A stretch of DNA of 64,000 nt from Janibacter limosus (GTDB taxonomy: Bacteria; Actinomycetota; Actinomycetes; Actinomycetales; Dermatophilaceae), in the NCBI RefSeq assembly GCF_004295485.1, contig NZ_CP036164.1:930001-994000 (forward strand), written 5' to 3'. The position numbers and the translations under genes are program-made. Below, in pieces: positions 37,349 to 45,139 of the stretch (its first letter is position 1; each line of letters starts with the position of its first letter). A model generated the notes under the pieces. It searched no databases. It saw only the letters and a list, made by a program, of their open reading frames with translations, and was not told where the DNA came from.

Positions 37349-39414
37349 CGACGTGACGCTACCCGGCCCGGCCACCAGAAGCGGTCGCCGATGAGGGCTG
37401 TCGCGGCGGGCACGACGACCGTGCGGACCACGAGGGTGTCGAGCAGGACACCGAGCCCGACGATGAGTCCCAGCTGGCCGAGGACGACCAGGGGCAGGAC
37501 CCCGAGGGCGGCGAAGACGGCCGCCAGGACGATCCCTGCGCTGGTGATGACGCCACCGGTGCGGGCGACGGCGCGGGCGACGCCCTCGCGCGTCCCGTGC
37601 TCGGCGGCCTCGGCCGTCGCCCGGTGCATGAGGAAGATCGTGTAGTCGATCCCCAGGGCGACGAGGAAGAGGAAGGCCACGAGCGGCACCTGCACGTCCA
37701 GGGCCGGGTGGCCCAGCAGGTGCTCGTCGAGCCACGCGCCCAGACCGAGCGCCGCGAGGGCGCTGGCCGCGTTCAGCGCAAGCAGGACGACCGGGCCGAC
37801 CAGGGCCCGCAGCAGCAGCACGAGCACGGCGAGGCTGACGAGGAGGACGAGCGGGACGACGGTCCGCAGGTCGCTCTCGGCCGCAGTGCGGGCGTCGAGC
37901 AGCTGGGCGGAGCCGCCACCGACCCTGGCGTCGGCGCCGGGGATGCCGTGGGCGGCGGTCCGCAGGTCCTGGGCGAGCTCGAGGCTGGCCGGGGTGCCCG
38001 GTGAGGGCTCGCCGATGACGGTGATCCTGGTCAGACCCGCGCCATTGCTGCCGGTGGGGATCGCCGCGGTGACGCCGTCGACGGTCGCGAGGGCGGACGT
38101 GGTCGCGGCGGCGCTCCCTTCGCGCGCCGTGACGGTGAAGGGAGCGGCCGACCCGGCCGGGAAGTGCTCAGCGACCGTGACGAGGCCGTCGGCCGACTCG
38201 GAGGCGGTGCGGAAGGAGTCGGCCTGGCTCAGGCCGACCCGCGCGCCGAGGAGGGCCGAGGCCAGGACGGCGAGCAGGACGAGACCACCGACGAGGTGGG
38301 CGGCAGGGCGCGCGACGACCGTGCGGGCCACCTTGGCCCAGACGCCCTCGTGGTCGAGGGTGTCGCCGGGGCGGGGCACGAAGGGCCAGAAGACCTTGCG
38401 GCCGACGAGGGCCAGAGCGGCGGGCAGCACGAAGGTGACCGCGAGCAGGGCGATGACCAGGCCGACCGCGGAGGCGAGTCCGAGTCCGCGGGTGCCGGGG
38501 ACGCTCGCGAGGAGCAGGGTGCCCAGGGCCAGGACGACGGTGGCATTGCTCGCGAGGATCGCGGGGACCGTGGCCCGCCAGGCGGTGGCGAGCGCAGCCC
38601 GGTGGTCCTCGTGCTCGTGCAGCTCCTCGCGGTAGCGGGAGATCAGCAGCAGTGCGTAGTTGGCGCCGGCACCGAAGACGAGCACGGAGACGATCCCGGC
38701 GTCGAAGGGCAGGCCGCTCCAGTCGCCGACCGCGGTGGTGACGGTACCGGCGACCTGGTCGGCGATACCGACGACCGAGAGCGGGACGAGCCAGAGCACG
38801 GGGGATCGGTAGGTGAGCAGCAGCAGGAGCGCGACGACGCCGATGGTGACGGCGAGCAGGGTGAAGTTGGCACCGTCGAAGGACGAGGCGATGTCCGCGC
38901 CGAAGGCGGGGCCACCGGTGACCTGGATCGTCAGGTCGGCCGGCGCCTGCTCGGCGACGTCGGCGCGCAGGTCCTCGATGGTCTGGACCTGGGTGTCGCT
39001 GTCCTCGCTCGTCCGTACCGGGACGGTGACCGTCGCGGCCCGGCCGTCCTCGCTGACCTGCGCCCGCGCGTCGGTGGCTCCGAGCTGGTCGGCAAGCCGG
39101 GTGAGGGCCGAGGTGTCCGTCGAGGTGAGGTCGGCTCCCCCCTTCGTCGCGACGAGGAGGACCGGCGCGTGGTCGCTCCCCGGGAAGGACTTCAGCTGGT
39201 CGGCGACCACTGCCGACTCGGCGGTCGCGGAGTAGCTGTCGCCCCGCGCGGGGGCCTGTGCCGAGCCGAGCACGGTGCTCGCCAGACCGATGAGCACGAG
39301 GGCCAGCAGGAGCACGATCCCGGGCCCGCGGCGGCCGGTCAGGCGCTGCGCGAAGGTCGGTCGGGGGGAGTGAGGGGGTGAGTCGGGACGGTGGGGGCGC
39401 AGGGTCGCTGTCAT
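37345..39414 (-). CDS. MMPL-family RND transporter
   Basis: This 689-residue membrane protein has 12 helices in two MMPL halves. Each half has one helix, a large outer loop, then five helices. F-D-A-G-I-V-S-V-L-V-F-G-A-G-A-N-Y and F-L-V-A-L-G-I-D-Y-T-I-F-L in the middle of the bundles carry the proton-relay region of MmpL proteins. These export lipids, siderophores or drugs using the proton gradient. It is first in a unit with a LuxR-type two-component system, an arrangement typical of envelope-stress or antibiotic-responsive exporters. Confidence 0.94.
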   Translation of the reverse strand: MTATLRPHRPDSPPHSPRPTFAQRLTGRRGPGIVLLLALVLIGLASTVLGSAQAPARGDSYSATAESAVVADQLKSFPGSDHAPVLLVATKGGADLTSTDTSALTRLADQLGATDARAQVSEDGRAATVTVPVRTSEDSDTQVQTIEDLRADVAEQAPADLTIQVTGGPAFGADIASSFDGANFTLLAVTIGVVALLLLLTYRSPVLWLVPLSVVGIADQVAGTVTTAVGDWSGLPFDAGIVSVLVFGAGANYALLLISRYREELHEHEDHRAALATAWRATVPAILASNATVVLALGTLLLASVPGTRGLGLASAVGLVIALLAVTFVLPAALALVGRKVFWPFVPRPGDTLDHEGVWAKVARTVVARPAAHLVGGLVLLAVLASALLGARVGLSQADSFRTASESADGLVTVAEHFPAGSAAPFTVTAREGSAAATTSALATVDGVTAAIPTGSNGAGLTRITVIGEPSPGTPASLELAQDLRTAAHGIPGADARVGGGSAQLLDARTAAESDLRTVVPLVLLVSLAVLVLLLRALVGPVVLLALNAASALAALGLGAWLDEHLLGHPALDVQVPLVAFLFLVALGIDYTIFLMHRATAEAAEHGTREGVARAVARTGGVITSAGIVLAAVFAALGVLPLVVLGQLGLIVGLGVLLDTLVVRTVVVPAATALIGDRFWWPGRVASRR

Positions 39415-39908
39415 GGCATCCAGTCCACCGCCGAAGGGGGTGTCGGCACATCGCGCTGGAGGTTGGTCCTGCGGTCAACCTTTTGATGGACCCCGGTCCC
39501 GGTCCCGCTCCCGCATCTCCTCAAGGTCGTGCGGACCAACGGCTACCCACACCGCATTTCCTTAAGGTCGTGCGCAGGTGTGGCGTATTTCCTCAAGGTC
39601 GTGCGGACCAACGGCTACCCACACCGTATTTCCTTAAGGTCGTGCGCAGGTGTGGCGTATTTCCTTAAGGTCGTGGGGACCACCGGCTACCCACACCGTA
39701 TTTCCTTAAGGTCGTGCGCATCGTCGCGGTCTCGCGGCTGCTGAGGATCGGCTAGCTGACGGCGATCCCCGTGCGCGCTGATGCGTGTCACCGTGCTGGC
39801 CGCCTGCCCCTCCTCGTCGTCCGCTGCTTGGCGGCTCGACCGTCCTCGTCGTCCCGTGCCTGTGGATCACCGTCCCGAGGTGTCGGTGCCGGGACTTAAG
39901 GTGGTCGC
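39415..39908. other. 494-bp intergenic region with repeat array
   Basis: The region separates the leftward MMPL gene from the rightward DinG-like helicase gene. Its middle (39519-39718) is the CCTTAAGG repeat array. The left part carries one CGAAGGGGG at 39432 and CCCGGTCCCGGTCCCG at about 39492. The right 190 bases hold a further near-match GGACTTAAGGTGG just before the helicase GTG. I see no convincing protein gene, tRNA or riboswitch in it. Confidence 0.7.
39519..39718 (+). repeat. CCTTAAGG-type interspersed repeat array (six copies)
   Basis: Six copies of CCTYAAGGTCGTGSG begin at 39519, 39560, 39591, 39632, 39663 and 39704. The spacing alternates 41 and 31 bases, so the true unit is 72 bases. 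Copies 2, 4, 5 and 6 have the palindrome CCTTAAGG; copies 1 and 3 have CCTCAAGG. In each 31-base step the core is flanked by CCACACC and GGTGTGG (for example 39547-39553 and 39577-39583), able to form a long hairpin. Two further copies occur at 58453-58508, with a 32-base period. The array is REP-like; no mobile gene accompanies it. Confidence 0.9.
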
Positions 39909-42131
39909 GTGTCCTCGACTGTCGAATCCCTGCTCGCCGCCGCCGTCGGGGGAGTGGGCGGCTCCACCCGGGAGGGTCAGGTCCAGATGGCCGTGGCCGT
40001 CGCCCGGGCCATCGACACGCAGGAGCACTTGCTCGTCCAGGCCGGCACCGGCACCGGCAAGTCGCTGGCCTACCTCGTGCCCGCCGTCGAGCACGCCCAG
40101 AGGGTGGGCAAGCCCGCCGTCGTCGCGACGGCGACCCTCGCCCTGCAGGGCCAGATCGTCGACCGCGACATGCCTCGGCTCGCTGATGCCCTCGCTGGTC
40201 ACCTGAAGCGCCGCCCGACCTACGCGATCGTCAAGGGCCGGCGCAACTACGTCTGCAAGCACAAGACCGACGGCGGGTTCCCCGACGACGAGGACGGACT
40301 CTTCGACGTCGGTGAGGCCGACGCCCAGGCAGGGTGGCTCGGCAAGGAGGTCGTGCGCGTTCGCGAGTGGGCCGGCGAGACCGAGTCCGGCGACCGCGAC
40401 GAGCTGGTTCCCGGTGTCTCGGAGAAGGCCTGGCGCCAGGTCTCCGTCTCCGCGCAGGAGTGCCTGGGCTCCAAGTGCCCGATGGTCGGCGAGTGCTTCG
40501 TCGAGCGCTCCCGCGAGGCGGCCAAGGACGTCGACGTCATCGTCACCAACCACTCCTTCATGGCCATCGACGCCTTCGAAGGACGCCCGATGCTGCCCGA
40601 TCACGACGTCCTGGTCATCGACGAGGCCCACGAGCTGGTCGACCGGGTGACCTCCACGGTCACCGACGAGCTGGCCCCGGGCGGGGTGCGAGCCGCGGCC
40701 AAGCGCGCGCGCAAGTTCGCCGAGTCCTCCGACGCGCTCGACGATCTCGCCACCGATCTCGAGGCCGTGCTGGAGGAGGCGCCCGAGGGTCGGTTGACCA
40801 GCGGCATCCCCGACGCCCTCGCCGCGGTCCTGGGTCGCTGCCGCGATGTCAGCCGCAACCTCCTCACCGAGATGAAGCCGCCCAAGGGCGAGCAGGTCGA
40901 CGGGTCCCGCCAGATCGCGCTCGCGTCCGTCGACGAGGTCCACGAGACCGCGGGGCGGATGCTCCAGGAGCACGAGCTCGACGTCATCTGGGTCAGCCGC
41001 GACATGCGGCGTGGCCCGCTGCTGCGGGTGGCGCCCATGAGCGTGGCGATGCGGATGCGCGAGCGGATCTTCGGCACCGGCGCCACCGACGAGGACGAGG
41101 CCGTGCGCGACCGCACCGTCATCCTCACCTCCGCGACGCTCGAGCTGGGTGGCACCTTCGACGCCGTCGCCGGCACCCTCGGCCTGCGCGGTCCCGGCGC
41201 CCCGGAGTGGACCGGCCTCGACGTCGGGTCGCCCTTCGACTACCAGCAGCAGGGCATCGCCTATGTCGCGGAGCACCTGCCCGCACCCGGCCGGGACGGA
41301 CTGGCAGCGCAGACCCTCGACGAGATCGAGGCGCTCGTCCGGGCAGCCGGAGGGCGCACCCTCGGTCTCTTCTCGTCGATGCGTGCGGCCAAGGAGGCCT
41401 CCGAGGCGATGCGCGAGCGTCTCGACGACGACTACACCGTGCTGTGCCAGGGCGAGGACATGATCGGCACCCTCGTGCGCAACTTCGCGCGCGACCCCAA
41501 GACGATCCTCTTCGGCACGCTCACCCTGTGGCAGGGCGTCGACGTGCCCGGCAGCAGCTGTCAGCTGGTGCTCATCGACCGCATCCCCTTCCCCCGCCCG
41601 GACGACCCGCTGTCCTCCGCGCGGACCCAGGAGATCGCCCGACGCGGTGGCAACGGCTTCATGGCGGTCTCGGCGACCCACGCCGCGCTGCGCCTGGCCC
41701 AGGGGGCAGGACGGCTCATCCGCCGCGGCGACGACCGGGGCGTGGTCGCCTTCCTCGACAACCGGATGATCAAGGCGCGCTACGCGGGGTTCCTGCAGCG
41801 CTCCCTTCCTCCCTTCTGGCCGACGACCGACCGCGAGCTCGTCCTGGGCGCACTGCGACGGCTCGACGAGATCGCGCCCGAGGTCCTGCCCGTCGCCGAC
41901 CCGGTCAAGCGCGGGCTCACGGGCAAGGTCACCGACCCCGGCACGGCCGGCAGCGTGCGGACGGCCGTCGTGCAGGGCGACGGCTGGTCCGTCCAGGACG
42001 ACGACGAGCTGCGCGACGGGGCCGACCTCGGGCTGCCGCTGGAGGAGCTGGCTGCGTCCCTGGACCGCGAGGAGTCCGCCGTCGTGGCGAGGGCCAAGAC
42101 CCTCGGCCTCGTTGTCCCGACCCGCGGCTAG
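39909..42131 (+). CDS. DinG/XPD-family ATP-dependent DNA helicase
   Basis: This 740-residue helicase has Walker A A-G-T-G-T-G-K-S (45-52), motif II D-E-A-H (238-241) and four cysteines placed to hold an iron-sulphur cluster: Cys116, Cys185, Cys190 and Cys196, as in DinG/XPD/Rad3. Late motifs S-A-T-L-E and Q-G-A-G-R-L-I-R complete helicase domain 2. Such enzymes unwind DNA 5' to 3', and resolve R-loops or damaged forks. GTG 39909 starts it. No SOS box is seen upstream. Confidence 0.93.
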   Translation: MSSTVESLLAAAVGGVGGSTREGQVQMAVAVARAIDTQEHLLVQAGTGTGKSLAYLVPAVEHAQRVGKPAVVATATLALQGQIVDRDMPRLADALAGHLKRRPTYAIVKGRRNYVCKHKTDGGFPDDEDGLFDVGEADAQAGWLGKEVVRVREWAGETESGDRDELVPGVSEKAWRQVSVSAQECLGSKCPMVGECFVERSREAAKDVDVIVTNHSFMAIDAFEGRPMLPDHDVLVIDEAHELVDRVTSTVTDELAPGGVRAAAKRARKFAESSDALDDLATDLEAVLEEAPEGRLTSGIPDALAAVLGRCRDVSRNLLTEMKPPKGEQVDGSRQIALASVDEVHETAGRMLQEHELDVIWVSRDMRRGPLLRVAPMSVAMRMRERIFGTGATDEDEAVRDRTVILTSATLELGGTFDAVAGTLGLRGPGAPEWTGLDVGSPFDYQQQGIAYVAEHLPAPGRDGLAAQTLDEIEALVRAAGGRTLGLFSSMRAAKEASEAMRERLDDDYTVLCQGEDMIGTLVRNFARDPKTILFGTLTLWQGVDVPGSSCQLVLIDRIPFPRPDDPLSSARTQEIARRGGNGFMAVSATHAALRLAQGAGRLIRRGDDRGVVAFLDNRMIKARYAGFLQRSLPPFWPTTDRELVLGALRRLDEIAPEVLPVADPVKRGLTGKVTDPGTAGSVRTAVVQGDGWSVQDDDELRDGADLGLPLEELAASLDREESAVVARAKTLGLVVPTRG

Positions 42132-42140
42132 CCTGTCGCC

Positions 42141-43115
42141 ATGGAACTTCGTCGCCTGGGTCACTCTGGTCTGTCCGTCTCGGTCGTGGGGCTCGGGTGC
42201 AATAACCTCGGTCGTCGCGGTGCGGTCACGCAGACCCAGGAGGGGACCGATGCGCTCATCGGTGCGGCGCTCGATGCCGGCATCACCCTCTTCGACACCG
42301 CCGACACCTACGGCGCGGAGCCGGGCCTGTCCGAGACGATGCTCGGCAAGGCGCTGGGCAACCGTCGCGACGAGATCGTGCTCGCGACCAAGTTCGGCAT
42401 GGACCTGTCCGGGGCCAACGGGCCCGACTTCGGGGCGCGCGGCTCGCGCCGCTACATCACGACCGCGGTCGAGGCGTCGCTGCGTCGTCTGGGTACCGAC
42501 CACATCGACCTCTACCAGTTCCACACCCCCGACCCGCAGACCCCGATCGAGGAGACGCTCGACGTCCTGGACGACCTCGTCCGCTCGGGCAAGGTGCGCT
42601 ACATCGGCCACTCCAACCGGGCAGGGTGGCAGATCGCCGACGCCGAGCACGTCGCCCGTGCCCGTGGTGGCGCCCGCTTCATCTCCAGCCAGAGCCACTA
42701 CAACCTGCTCGACCGTCGAGCCGAGCTCGAGGTCGTGCCGGCCGCCGAGGCCTATGGCCTGGGCGTGCTGCCCTACTTCCCGCTGGCCAACGGCCTGCTC
42801 ACGGGCAAGTACTCCTCGGGCACGGCGCCGGAGGGCAGCCGGCTGACCCACTCGCGGCAGTACATGCTGCAGGAGGCCGACCTCGATCAGCTGGGGGCCT
42901 TCGGTGACTTCGCCCGGGAGCGTGACCTCACCGAGCTGCAGGTCGCCTTCTCCTGGCTCGCCTCCCGGCCGCGCGTCGACAGCGTCATCGCCGGGGCCAC
43001 GCGGCCCGAGCAGATCGAGCAGAATGCCGAGGCGGTGTGCTGGGTGCCGACCGCGCAGGACGAGGCAGCGCTCGAGGAGATCTTCCCGGCCGTGCCCAGG
43101 GTCGCCCTCTTTTGA
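42141..43115 (+). CDS. Aldo/keto reductase
   Basis: This 324-residue NADPH-dependent reductase forms a TIM barrel. L-F-D-T-A-D-T-Y-G (catalytic Asp and Tyr), L-A-T-K-F-G (Lys) and Y-Q-F-H-T-P (His) give the family tetrad. G-A-T-R-P-E-Q in the C-terminus binds the cofactor. It matches the AKR family with broad substrates. It begins 9 bases after the helicase stop and its TGA overlaps the holA TTG start, so it may share the transcript of both. Confidence 0.94.
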   Translation: MELRRLGHSGLSVSVVGLGCNNLGRRGAVTQTQEGTDALIGAALDAGITLFDTADTYGAEPGLSETMLGKALGNRRDEIVLATKFGMDLSGANGPDFGARGSRRYITTAVEASLRRLGTDHIDLYQFHTPDPQTPIEETLDVLDDLVRSGKVRYIGHSNRAGWQIADAEHVARARGGARFISSQSHYNLLDRRAELEVVPAAEAYGLGVLPYFPLANGLLTGKYSSGTAPEGSRLTHSRQYMLQEADLDQLGAFGDFARERDLTELQVAFSWLASRPRVDSVIAGATRPEQIEQNAEAVCWVPTAQDEAALEEIFPAVPRVALF

Positions 43116-44068
43116 GCACTCCACAGCTCGTCCTCGTGCAAGGGCCCGAGGCCGTCCTCGCCGACCGGGCGATCGACCAGGTCATCTCCGACGTGCGGGT
43201 CACCGCGCCCGACCTCGAGGTCATCACCCTGCGGGCCGAAGGCTACGAGGAGGGCGAGCTGATGGTCCATGCCAGCCCCTCCCTCTTCGGTGAGGACAAG
43301 CTGATCGTCGTGCGTGACCTGCACCAGGCGCCCGACGCACTGCAGGTCGACCTGCTGGACTACCTCGCCGACCCGGCCGACTCGGTGACACTGGTCGTCA
43401 CCCATGCCTCGGGCAACAAGGGCAAGAAGGTGCTCGACACCCTCAAGAAGGCCAAGGCACTCGTCCTCGAGGCGCCGGCCATCAAGAGCGACCGCGACAA
43501 GGCGGACTTCGTGTCCAACGAGTTCCGTCGGGCCCGCCGCAAGGCGGCGCCCGAGGCGGTGCAGGCGCTCGTCGAGGCCGTGGGCAAGGACGTGCGCGAG
43601 CTGGCCTCGGCCTGCCAGCAGCTCGTCGACGACACGACCGGGGTCATCGACGCCGACGTGGTGGAGCGATACCACGGTGGGCGCGTCGAGGCCACGGGGT
43701 TCAAGGTCGCCGATGCTGCGGTGGCCGGGCAGACCGGTGAGGCGCTGCGACTGCTGCGGCACGCGGTCAACGTCGGTGTCGACCCGGTGCCGATCGTCGC
43801 CGTCCTCGCGCAGCAGCTGCGCCAGCTGGCCAGGGTCGGGGGAGCAGGGCGGGGCCGCAGCGCCGACCTCGCCCGTGAGCTCGGCATGGCGCCCTGGCAG
43901 GTGGACAAGGCGCGTCGCTCGCTCCAGGGATGGGGCGGTGACGCGCTCGGGCGCAGCATCCAGGCGGTCGCTGCCGCGGACTTCGAGGTCAAGGGTGGCG
44001 GACGCGACCCGGTCTATGCCGTGGAGAAGGCCGTCCTGACGATCACCCGGGAGCGCAACGGCGGCTGA
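43112..44068 (+). CDS. holA: DNA polymerase III subunit delta
   Basis: This 318-residue clamp-loader subunit opens the beta sliding clamp. Family stretches include L-V-L-V-Q-G-P-E-A-V-L-A (6-17), S-L-F-G-E-D-K-L-I-V-V-R-D-L (about 58-71) and V-A-V-L-A-Q-Q-L-R-Q-L in the C-terminal collar. The start is a TTG at 43112 in a TTGA overlap with the aldo/keto reductase stop; no ATG or GTG fits the family N-terminus. It precedes rpsT as usual in bacteria. Confidence 0.95.
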   Translation: MSTPQLVLVQGPEAVLADRAIDQVISDVRVTAPDLEVITLRAEGYEEGELMVHASPSLFGEDKLIVVRDLHQAPDALQVDLLDYLADPADSVTLVVTHASGNKGKKVLDTLKKAKALVLEAPAIKSDRDKADFVSNEFRRARRKAAPEAVQALVEAVGKDVRELASACQQLVDDTTGVIDADVVERYHGGRVEATGFKVADAAVAGQTGEALRLLRHAVNVGVDPVPIVAVLAQQLRQLARVGGAGRGRSADLARELGMAPWQVDKARRSLQGWGGDALGRSIQAVAAADFEVKGGGRDPVYAVEKAVLTITRERNGG

Positions 44069-44093
44069 CGCGGCCACCATGCCGTCCGCGGTT

Positions 44094-44123
44094 TTGGCCG
44101 GGGTGCCCCACCGCTGCTAGATT
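44094..44123 (+). promoter_or_regulatory. Putative rpsT promoter
   Basis: TTGGCC (44094-44099) and TAGATT (44118-44123) are 18 bases apart, just after holA. A transcript from here would have a leader of about 135 bases before the rpsT GTG. Confidence 0.45.
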
Positions 44124-44215
44124 GAACCTTCGCGTGCGCGCATGGTCGTGCGCGCATCGCAAGCAGCATCCAGGGCGACTCTCCCACGGTATCCCCACGC
44201 CGGTCCCGAGCCGCC

Positions 44216-44241
44216 TTGCCGCCCTCTAACGGCAAAATTTT
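44216..44241 (+). promoter_or_regulatory. Leader hairpin before rpsT, possible attenuator
   Basis: TTGCCG (44216-44221) pairs with CGGCAA (44230-44235) across an 8-base loop and is followed by AATTTT. In this GC-rich region, such an A/T run after a stem is striking. It sits 24 bases before the rpsT start. It could be a small intrinsic terminator acting as an attenuator or an S20 autoregulatory structure; S20 is known to repress its own translation in E. coli. This is inference. Confidence 0.4.
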
Positions 44242-44264
44242 CGACGACCAAGAGAGACATTCCT

Positions 44265-44525
44265 GTGGCAAACATCAAGTCCCAGATCAAGCGCGTCAAG
44301 ACCAACGCCGCCCGGACCGAGCGCAACCGCGCCGCCAAGTCCGAGCTGCGCACGTGGATCCGCAAGGTCCGCACGGCCGTCGACGCCGGCGACGCAGAGG
44401 CGGCCAAGGCCGCGCTCGTCACCGCCAGCGCCAAGCTGGACAAGGCCGTCACCAAGGGCGTCCTGCACGCCAACCAGGCCGCGAACAAGAAGTCGCGTCT
44501 GGCCAAGCGCGTCAACGCGCTCTGA
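44265..44525 (+). CDS. rpsT: 30S ribosomal protein S20
   Basis: This 86-residue basic protein has A-N-I-K-S-Q-I-K-R at the N-terminus, the [11 protein letters not shown] segment and the C-terminal [17 protein letters not shown], all typical of bS20. It binds 16S rRNA early in 30S assembly. The GTG at 44265 begins the exact family N-terminus. Upstream is a long leader with a hairpin, downstream a perfect 19-bp hairpin terminator. Confidence 0.98.
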   Translation: MANIKSQIKRVKTNAARTERNRAAKSELRTWIRKVRTAVDAGDAEAAKAALVTASAKLDKAVTKGVLHANQAANKKSRLAKRVNAL

Positions 44526-44545
44526 GCTGACACCCAGCAGCACCT

Positions 44546-44586
44546 CGAAGGGGGCCGGTCACCGTCACGGTGACCGGCCCCCTTCG
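44546..44586. terminator. Perfect 19-bp hairpin after rpsT
   Basis: CGAAGGGGGCCGGTCACCG (44546-44564) pairs perfectly with 44568-44586 across TCA. It is almost the same hairpin as at 49-89. It ends both rpsT (rightward) and the PemK-like gene (leftward, stop at 44594). No U tract follows. Confidence 0.85.
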
Positions 44587-44593
44587 CATGTCC

Positions 44594-45034
44594 TCAGACC
44601 GGGTCGTCGTCGTAGTCACGTCCCTGAGCCACCGCCCGCAGCGCCTCGGTGACGGCTGCGAAGACGCGCTCGTCGAGCACGGCGCCGTCTCGCCGTACCG
44701 CAGCAGGGTCCAGCCGCACGACGCGGTTGACCCTGGCCTCGCTGCGACGGCCCTTGCCGTCCCAGGCGCCCGAGCCGATGTCGATCCATCGCCGGCCGGC
44801 CTGTGCCTCCTGCTCGGCGTCGAGGTCGTGGTCGGAGCTCGTCAGCTGCAGGCCGAGGAGCCAGTCACCGTCCTGCCCGATGAGCAGGACGGGGCGGTCC
44901 TTGCCTTGCGTGTGGTCCTCCTCGTAGGGGACCCAGGCCCACACCACCTCGCCGGGGGAAGGCGTCGGGTCGTCGGGGGTGGGGGCCCACGCGAGGTCTG
45001 GCACGCCGGTGAAGTCGCCGGGGTAGTCGCTCAT
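44594..45034 (-). CDS. PemK/MazF-like family protein
   Basis: This 146-residue protein has P-G-E-V-V-W-A-W-V-P-Y-E-E-D (about 27-40), then Q-G-K-D-R-P-V-L-L-I-G and L-L-G-L-Q-L-T-S, the core of the PemK/MazF fold in a form common and chromosomal in Actinobacteria. Classic MazF cleaves mRNA. Here no antitoxin gene is adjacent, and the form is conserved next to core genes, so a toxin role is doubtful. ATG 45034 starts before the conserved region. Its stop abuts the shared hairpin terminator. Confidence 0.8.
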   Translation of the reverse strand: MSDYPGDFTGVPDLAWAPTPDDPTPSPGEVVWAWVPYEEDHTQGKDRPVLLIGQDGDWLLGLQLTSSDHDLDAEQEAQAGRRWIDIGSGAWDGKGRRSEARVNRVVRLDPAAVRRDGAVLDERVFAAVTEALRAVAQGRDYDDDPV

Positions 45035-45089
45035 GTCGACCACGCTAGCCGGGACGGGGTGAGCACGATCACGGGGCGATCGGGGACTT

Positions 45090-45108
45090 GTCCACCTGTC
45101 TGTCACCG
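45090..45108 (+). promoter_or_regulatory. Shared motif GTCCAC-N6-GTCACCG upstream of second phoD-type gene
   Basis: This has the same two half-sites and spacing as 12741-12759, here 32 bases before the ATG at 45140. Both downstream genes are Tat-exported PhoD-type phosphatases, suggesting common control, possibly by phosphate. Confidence 0.35.
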
Positions 45109-45139
45109 GGAGTCCATGCGGGGTGGGGACGATGCGCGC

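Noticed and set aside
39519..39718. CRISPR array
   Set aside because: Spacers repeat as well as the cores, the period alternates 41/31, and no cas genes are present.
39378..39744. Open frames through the CCTTAAGG array reading R-T-N-G-Y-P-H-R-I-S-L-R repeatedly
   Set aside because: The peptide repeat only mirrors the DNA repeat; no ribosome site and no coding bias.
39867..39908. SOS box upstream of the DinG-like helicase
   Set aside because: DinG genes are SOS-controlled in some bacteria, but no TCGAAC-N4-GTTCGA-like site is present here.
39867..43124. 1085-codon minus-strand frame opposite the DinG-like helicase and aldo/keto reductase
   Set aside because: It is a complement shadow of two genes with full catalytic motifs.
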